DNA of 64,000 nt, taken from positions 44,137,331 to 44,201,330 of the forward strand of contig CM055265.1 in NCBI GenBank assembly GCA_029237695.1. The letters run 5' to 3'. The DNA is from Conchocele bisecta (Eukaryota > Mollusca > Bivalvia > Lucinida > Thyasiridae). Of this stretch, positions 57,693 to 64,000 are shown one piece after another; within the stretch, counting starts at the first letter, position 1, and the number at the start of each line of letters is the position of its first letter. The notes beneath the pieces are model-generated. The model was not told the origin of the DNA. It did not search any database and worked only from the letters and a program-made list of their open reading frames with translations. Position numbers and translations under genes: made by a program.

Positions 57693-57971
57693 TTACAGTT
57701 TATATTTCAACACCCCATTTTTATCCTCCAATATAGCTAATTTATTTCGCAGATCAACTAATTCTACCAGCTCTAGTCTACCACGTTCACCTTTAGCCAC
57801 CTGACAGCGCAGTTGCTTATGTCTACAAAGAGTTTGGGCACTAACGAATTTACAAGGGCATCTGGGGCATTGAAATTGTGGGGCGACACAAGGAAATTTT
57901 CTACGTCTCGATAGATGCCTTCGTAGATAGTCTTTACACGCAAACGTCTTACAACAAGTCAAACACTCCAT
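57693..57971 (-). CDS. Small two-finger zinc-finger protein (Polinton-like element)
   Basis: From the ATG at 57971 it encodes 92 residues. Finger 1 is CLTCCKTF...LRRHLSRRRKFPC and finger 2 is CPRCPCKF...CRHKQLRC; both use C-C-H-C spacing. A leucine-rich, charged helix (RLELVELVDLRNKLAILEDK) follows. Such short finger-plus-coiled-coil proteins occur in large DNA viruses and Polinton/adintovirus-type elements (family knowledge); their role is not established. The longer ORF start at 58052 would run through a hairpin and an isoleucine/histidine-rich stretch and is unlikely. It is divergent from the ORF at 58092. The frame is intact. Confidence 0.6.
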   Translation of the reverse strand: MECLTCCKTFACKDYLRRHLSRRRKFPCVAPQFQCPRCPCKFVSAQTLCRHKQLRCQVAKGERGRLELVELVDLRNKLAILEDKNGVLKYKL

Positions 57972-58006
57972 TATATATATATGTATTTTTATATATATAT
58001 GTATAT

Positions 58007-58058
58007 GTTCAATTGGACGTGAAAAAAACTTCATGTTTTTTTTCACGTCCAATTGAAC
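58007..58058. promoter_or_regulatory. Hairpin between divergent element genes
   Basis: GTTCAATTGGACGTGAAAAA and its perfect inverse (arms of 22 bp, loop CTTCATG) lie in the 120-bp gap between the zinc-finger start (57971) and the ORF start (58092), with TATATATA on both sides. A shared bidirectional promoter is inferred from position. Confidence 0.5.
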
Positions 58059-58091
58059 AGATAAATGTCATAGGTTATATATACAGAAAAT

Positions 58092-58742
58092 ATGATAACG
58101 CCAGAAACTGGAGCAGAAATAGAAAGTTTCAGAAGAGAAGCCGAATCTCTAGGGATTACTTATAGTAAACGGTTGAGAGTTAGGCGGTTGACAAAGCTGA
58201 TAAACGCCACAAAGAATGAAGCGTTTATGAAGCGGTTTACCCGCGCCCACAAAAGAGGAGCCTTTAAAGACCTCTCACTCGCAGAGGAAGTTGGTAACAG
58301 AATTCAAAAAGAAAGTATTGCGGGGTTAAGGGCTAGTGTAATAAAACCTTCAAGCACCAATTCCAGACGCACAGGTGACCCAATACCAAATAATTTGGAG
58401 AATAAGAAAAAATCTATCGTTCGCGCGATAGTGGCAGAAGGTGAAGAAATATTGGGGGCTCATGATGAAACATTGGAAAAGGTAGAAAAGGGAAGACGGG
58501 TAGTTACATTATGCTTTCGTAAAAACATTGACATTAACGAGTCTGAACGCATGTCCGATAAACTCGCTCCGTATCTAACAACCAATTTTTATTTGAGATA
58601 TTCATATTCTTACAAGCTAGAACATATGGAGGAAACTAAAAATGAAAAACCTATAACTATAATATTTCACAAAAATCTCGGTGGTAGCGAACCACTATCA
58701 TCAATGAAAACAGTTAAAAAATGGCTGTCAGATAAGGAGTGA
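58092..58742 (+). pseudogene. Element ORF, N-terminal part (broken by SINE)
   Basis: ATG (58092) opens 215 codons before the frame runs into the SINE and meets TGA at once. The first 90 residues are basic and helical (KRLRVRRLTKLINATKNEAF). The middle is charged. The later part has beta-like segments (RRVVTLCFRKNIDI, NFYLRYSYSYKL, KPITIIFHKNLGGS). The frame continues after the SINE at 59223, so this and the next entry were one protein of about 420 or more residues. I recognise no named domain in this half. There are no stops or frameshifts besides the insertion, so the break is young. Confidence 0.6.
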
Positions 58743-59207
58743 GTGAGTGAATAGGGTTTAACGTCCGCTTTTCTGACATAGAGGTACAAGCCTCAGGGAG
58801 TCTACATGCAGACGGGTCAACGGGGTCGTGTCCCGTATCCACCTGTCCGAGGGGGGTAAATCCCAACTTGAGAACTCAATATTTACAATCAAAATATATA
58901 TTCAGTCCTGAAATTAGAACAACCTGATCTGGTGCCAGGCCCTCGCCACACCAGCATCATTTATCCCATCCCCTAAAAGTAATAGGATTAGCGCTAATCT
59001 TACTTTTATATATGGGGCATAGCCTGACTCAACTCTCACATACAAGAAAGCCAAAAATGTACATGAGGGCCAAATCCGGTATAGTGGGTTCCGGAAAGTA
59101 TGAACCCAATCGTTAAGCCAGTTTAGTCGCCTTTTACGACAAGCAATGGCTACTGCAGCACTATTCTCAGGATCAGTTGATCCCGCCCCGGTGCCTGCAC
59201 GGGGCGC
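58740..59207 (-). mobile_element. SINE with (ACTC)n tail, copy 2, inside the element ORF
   Basis: Flanked by a perfect 15-bp target duplication CTGTCAGATAAGGAG (58725-58739 and 59208-59222). 468 bp, nearly identical to 56785-57218 plus about 34 bp (58914-58947). Target duplications of both copies start with CTGT. Tail-side simple repeat TGAGTGAGTG. Confidence 0.88.
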
Positions 59208-59222
59208 CTGTCAGATAAGGAG

Positions 59223-59840
59223 CAAACACGAATAATGTCCGATAAAATAGATAGACCAAATACAAAGTGGAAGTTTGTAAGATGGGTAGAGGTTTTTATA
59301 AAGCTAATACAGGGCAATAGGGGAATAGATTTGGGACTACAATCCAAAGAAGCAGCAGGAGGAGAACTTCCAGAATGGTTGAAGAATAAAAAAGGTATGT
59401 ATTCTTTAGATAAGTATAATGACGACCTTTGTCTGTTCAGGTGTCTAGCTATGTACATGACAGGTAAAAGGCCCGACAGATGCACCGACAAGGCGAAAGA
59501 ACTTAGTAGACAATATACCGGTAGTAATGTGGTTTCTCCAATTCCTTTTTCAGATCTGAAAAAGGTAGAAGAGTTTTTTAAAATCGGTATAGAAGTATAT
59601 CAACCGACACAAGGTGGTGTTTGGTGGTTGAAAAAGGTGCCAGCTCACTATAAGAAAATAGGTAATAAACCAATGACAATAGGACTGTTTAATAATCACG
59701 CATTTCTGATAAAAAACCTTAAAAACCTTAAAACCTATCTAAATTTACAAGCCTGCTGCGTAATTGCAAAACTAAACCCCCTTTGTTATTTTATTTGTAA
59801 AATAAAATTTGTGCTTACTCCCCCCTTTGTAATTTTGTAA
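59223..59840 (+). pseudogene. Element ORF, C-terminal part (broken by SINE, truncated by satellite)
   Basis: The frame resumes at 59223 directly after the target duplication; an ATG at 59235 is the first Met. Readable segments include LPEWLKNKKGMYSL, YNDDLCLFRCLAMY, FFKIGIEVYQP, WWLKKVPAHYKK and NNHAFLIKN. This order resembles the region N-terminal to the protein-primed DNA polymerase of Polinton/adintovirus-type elements. The (N/D)-x-x-C-L-F and later His also recall OTU-like cysteine proteases. Both are inferences. After about 59735 the sequence becomes AAAACCTTAAAACCTTA and then the satellite, so the true C-terminus is lost. Confidence 0.55.
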
Positions 59841-62800
59841 AATAAATTTGTGCTTACTCCCACTTTGTAGTTTTAAAAATATAATTTTGAAGTTAGTGCT
59901 TACTTTACTCCCTTTGTAATTTTGTAAAACATAAATTTGTGCTTATAAACGCTTACGTATTTTTAAAAATATAAATTTGTGCTTACTCCCCCCTTTGTAA
60001 TTTTGTAAAATAAATTTGTGCTTACTCCCGCCCCTTTGTTAACTTTTGTAATGTTGTGCTTACTCTTTGTATTTTAAAAATATAAATTTATTTTTGCTAC
60101 TACCCCCCATTGTAATTTTGTAAAATAAATTTGCTTACTCCCCCCTGTATTTTAAAAATATAATTTGTGCTTACTCCCCCCTTTGTATTTTAAAAATATA
60201 AATTTGTGCTTACTCCCCCCTTTTGTAATTTTGTAAAAATAAATTTGTGCTTACTCCCCCCTTTGTAATTTTAAAAACTTGTATAAATAGTGCTTACTCC
60301 CCCCCTTTGTAATTTTAAAAATATAAAATTTGTGCTTACTCCCCCCTTTGTAAATTTAAAAATATAAATTTGTGCTTACTTACCCCCCTTGTAAAATTTT
60401 AAATAAAATAAATTTGTGCTTACTCCCCCCTTTGTATTTTAAAAATATAAATTTGTGCTTTACTCCCCTTTGTAACTTTTGTAAAATAAATTTGTGCTTA
60501 CTCCCCCCCTTTGTATTTTAAAAATATAAATTTGTGCTTACTCCCCCACCCCTTTGTAATTTTGTACAAATTGTGCTACTCCCCCCCTTTGTATTTTAAA
60601 AAATATAAATTTGTGCTTATCCCCCCTTTGTAAATTTTGTAAAAAAAAATTGTGCTTACTCCCCCCTTTGTATTTTAAAAATATAAATTTGTGCTTACTC
60701 CCCCTTTAAAAATTTGTAAATTTTGACGTAATATGTGTGCTTACTCCCCCCTTTGTATTTTAAAAATAAATATTGTGCTTACTCCCCCTCCCCTTTAATA
60801 ATTTTGTAAAATAAATTTGTGCTTACTCCCCCCTTTATGTATTTTTAAAAGTATAATTTGCTACTTACTCCCCCCACCCCTATAAAAATATAAATTTGTG
60901 ATTACTCTTTGTAATTTTGTAAAACAAATTTGTGCTTACTCCCCCCTTTGTATTTTAAAAATATAAATTTGTGCTTCCCCCCTGTAATTTTTAAAAAAAA
61001 AATTAGCTTACTACTGTGCATTTTCCCCCAAAAATAATTTTCTAAATTTGTGCTTACTCCCCCCTTTGTATTTTAAAAATATAAATGAGTGTGCTTACAC
61101 CCCCCTTTGAAATTTTAATAAATTTGTATAAATATATTTGTGCTTACTCCCCCTCCCTTTGTAATTTTGAAAAATAAATTTGTGCTTACTCCCCCCTTTG
61201 TATTTTAAAAATATAAAATTTGTGCTTACCCCCCACCCCCTTTGTAATTTTGTAAAATAAATTTGATGCGTACTCACCCCCTTTGTAATTTTAAAAATAT
61301 AAAATTTGTGCTTACTCCCCCTCCCCTTTGTAATTTTAAAAAAAAATTTTGAAAAATACGTTTGTTCAAAAATACTCCCCCCTTTGTATTTTGTAAAAAT
61401 ATAAATATTTTTGTGCTTACTGCCCCCCTTTATCCCCCCTTTGTAATTTTGTAAAATAAATTTGTGCTTACTCCCCCCTTTGATAAATTTTAAAATAAAA
61501 ATTGTGCTTACTCCCCCTTTGTATTTTAAAAAATATAAATTTGTGCTTAATTTTGAAAAATAAATTTGTGCTTACTCCCCCCTTTGTATTTTAAAAATAT
61601 AAATTGTGCTTACTCCCCCTCCCCTTTGTAATTTTTGTAAAATAAATTTTGTGCTTACTCCCCCCTTTGTAATTTTGTAAAATAAAATTTAAATTTGTGC
61701 TTACTCCCCCCTTAGTATTTTGTAAAAATATAAATTTGTGATTACTCCCCCCTTTGTAATTTTGTAAAACAAATTTGTGCTTACTCCCCCCTTTGTATTT
61801 TAAAAATATAAATTTGTGCTTACTCCCCCCTTTGTAATTTTGTAAAATAAATTTGTGCTTACTCCCCCCTTTGTATTTTAAAAATATAAATTTTGTGCTT
61901 ACTCCCCCCTTTGTAATTTTGTAAAATAAATTTGTGCTTACTCCCCCTTTGTAATTTTGTAAAATAAATTTGTGCTTACTCCCCCCTTTGTATTTTAAAA
62001 ATATGAAGTTGTGCTTACTCCCCCCTTTGTAATTTTGTAAAATAAATTTAGTGCTTACTCCCCCCTTAGTATTTTAAAAATATAAATTTGTGCTTACTCC
62101 CCCCTTTGTAATTTTGTAAAATAAATTTGTGCTTACTCCCCCCTTAGTATTTTAAAAATATAAATTTGTGCTTACTCCCCCCTTTGTAATTTTGTAATTT
62201 TGTAAAATAAATTTGTGCTTACTCCCCCCTTTGTATTTTAAAAATATAAATTTGTGCTTACTCCCCCCTTTGTAATTTTGTAAAATAAATTTGTGCTTAC
62301 TCCCCCTTTGTATTTTAAAAATATAAATTTGTGATTACTCCCCCCTTTGTAATTTTGTAAAACAAATTTGTGCTTACTCCCCCCTTTGTAATTTTGTAAA
62401 AATAAATTTGTGCTTACTCCCCCCTTTGTATTTGTATATGATGAAGTTGTGCTTACTCCCCCCTTTGTAATTTTGTAAAATAAATTTGTGCTTACTCCCC
62501 CCTTAGTATTTTAAAAATATAAATTTGTGCTTACTCCCCCCTTTGTAATTTTGTAAAATAAATTTGTGCTTACTCCCCCCTTTGTATTTTAAAAATATGA
62601 AGTTGTGCTTACTCCCCCCCCCTTTGTAATTTTGTAAAATAAATTTGTGCTTACTCCCCCCTTTGTATTTTAAAAATATAAATTTGTGCTTACTCCCCCC
62701 TTTGTAATTTTGTAAAATAAATTTGTGCTTACTCCCCCCTTAGTATTTTAAAAAATATACTAAATTGTGCTTACTCCCCCCTTTGTAATTTTGTAAAATA

Positions 62801-63436
62801 AATTTGTGCTTACATCCCCCCTTTGTAAATTTTGTAAAATAAATTTGTGCTTACTCCCCCCTTTGTATTTTAAAAATATAAATTTATTTGTGCTTACTCC
62901 CCCCCCCTTTGTAATTTTGTAAAATAAATTTGTGCTTACTCCCCCCTTAGTATTTTAAAAAATATAAATTTGTGCTTACTCCCCCCTTTGTAAATTTTGT
63001 AAAATAAATTTGTGCTTACATCCCCCCTTTGTAATTTTGTAAAATAAATTTGTGCTTACTCCCCCCTTTGTATTTTAAAAATATAAATTTGTGCTTACTC
63101 CCCCCTTTGTAATTTTGTAAAAATAAATTTGTGCTTACTCCCCCTTTTGTATTTTAAAAATATAAATTTGTGATTACTCCCCCCTTTGTAATTTTGTAAA
63201 ACAAATTTGTGCTTACACCCCCCTTTGTAATTTTGTAAAAAAAAATTGTGCTTACTCCCCCCTTTGCATTTTAAAAATCTAAATTTGTGCTTACTCCCCC
63301 CTTTGTAATTTTGTAAAAAAAAATTGTGCTTACTCCCCCCTTTGCATTTTAAAAATCTAAATTTGTGCTTACTCCCCCCTTTGTAATTTTGTAAAATAAA
63401 TTTGTGCTTACTCCCCCCTTTGTATTTTAAAAATAC
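59775..63436. repeat. 3.6-kb satellite, 39-bp unit in two alternating types
   Basis: Roughly 90 units begin TTTGTGCTTACTCCCCCCTT. They continue either TGTAATTTTGTAAAATAAA or TGTATTTTAAAAATATAAA, often alternating as a dimer of about 78 bp. The left half (to about 61560) is ragged with many indels; the right half is regular. Minus-strand ORFs (KGGSKHKF repeats, 61095-61277 and 63095-63454) are satellite translations. Confidence 0.92.
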
Positions 63437-63454
63437 AGGCACCAAATGTCTCAT

Positions 63455-64000
63455 TCTAAGGTAAGTGGTTTGAACGTCATTGCAGTATGAATAGTCACAT
63501 ACTTTAGTATGGCAGCCATCTTGAATATAGGCTAATCATATAGATATTACACTATTATAATTAGTTATATTGACATTCTCATAGTCAATATACTGGGTAT
63601 AGACACCCAGATCACCATTCTAGGGCCAGTGGATTTAAAGTTATTGCAGTTTGAAGGTTGACCTAATCAACCATGGCGGTCATCTTGAATTTATACTAAA
63701 CAGGTACATGCTACACTGTTCTAATTAGTTATATTGGCATTCCTATGGTCAAAACCATGGGTATAGACACCAAAATCACCATTCTAAGTATATCAGTTCA
63801 AAAGTTGTAAGCACTTGTATATGCATTATGTGGGTGGTGGCCATCTTGGATTATGACATCATATGACAAATTTCCTTATGGCTATGCAAATCTAACTAAA
63901 TATGAACTCTATATTTCAAATGTATATTATAGTTAATAAATATAGACAATATACAGATTTTTCATATTACGTCTATTGAAATCATGTGTTTTGCATTTTC
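63455..64000 (-). repeat. Right terminal inverted repeat (continues past the window)
   Basis: Inverse of the left repeat, with three degenerate units of about 145 bp (starting near 63480, 63650 and 63790), each with GCCATCTTGAAT-like sequence and TAGACACC(C/A)A(G/A)ATCACCATTCTA. The window ends inside it. Confidence 0.8.

Larger units (their letters stand above)
56072..64000. mobile_element. Degenerate Polinton/Maverick (adintovirus-like) element, right end off window
   Basis: Long inverted repeats (left 56072-56530, right about 63455-64000) enclose a zinc-finger gene and a divergent large ORF of a type I associate with Polinton/adintovirus genomes, two SINE copies and a 3.6-kb satellite. 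No DNA polymerase B catalytic region, integrase, packaging ATPase or capsid gene is present, so it is a deletion derivative. Family assignment rests on architecture and weak protein resemblance (inference); the inverted repeat is seen directly. Confidence 0.5.

Noticed and set aside
61095..63454. KGGSKHKF repeat ORFs on the minus strand
   Set aside because: Satellite-derived, open only because the unit is a multiple of three with few stops.

Overview
This is a eukaryotic, metazoan window. Genes are split by introns with GT-AG borders, intergenic and intronic DNA is AT-rich and full of short transposons, and no bacterial-style operon is present. The repeat content (tRNA-headed SINEs with microsatellite tails, CR1/jockey-like LINE remnants, Tc1-like and Polinton-like DNA elements, pogo-like and TTAA-flanked MITEs, GGAC/GATA microsatellites) looks like a lophotrochozoan, most probably a bivalve mollusc. 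The species call is inference; no species marker was read.

Layout. (1) 1-3.4 kb: the 3' end of an EIF2AK1/HRI-type eIF2alpha kinase on the + strand, seen as two phase-compatible exons. (2) 3.4-15.3 kb: MITEs, perfect palindromes, SINEs, a large microsatellite, a decayed LINE, and one orphan candidate exon on the minus strand (5.2 kb). (3) 15.4-44.7 kb: one long + strand gene for a mostly helical, charged protein (possibly BAR/F-BAR-like, not identified). It has two homologous alternative first exons (15.46 and 30.86 kb), each preceded by CRE-like sites, and six downstream exons whose phases all join (39.8-44.7 kb). Its introns hold a 2.3-kb tandem array with nuclear-receptor half sites, LINE fragments, a Tc1 copy, segmental duplications, two elements built on a TTAGTCGACTAA motif, and a 2.8-kb element filled with GATATC repeats. 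The pre-insertion site of that last element is also present in the window. (4) 45-54.5 kb: a block of duplicated repeat units that repeatedly carry TGACGTCA next to ETS-like CTTCCGG. (5) 55.9-64 kb: what looks like a degenerate Polinton/Maverick (adintovirus-like) element. It has long terminal inverted repeats (the right one runs off the window), a zinc-finger gene and a divergent large ORF broken by a SINE with a 15-bp target duplication, and its centre is filled by a 3.6-kb, roughly 39-bp C-rich satellite.

Only two host genes are well supported: the HRI kinase and the two-promoter helical protein. The rest is mobile or repeated DNA at various stages of decay. Nearly all long ORFs elsewhere (microsatellite ORFs at 6 and 44 kb, satellite ORFs at 61-63 kb, ORFs in the 45-54 kb block) are low-complexity or repeat-derived and are not annotated as genes.
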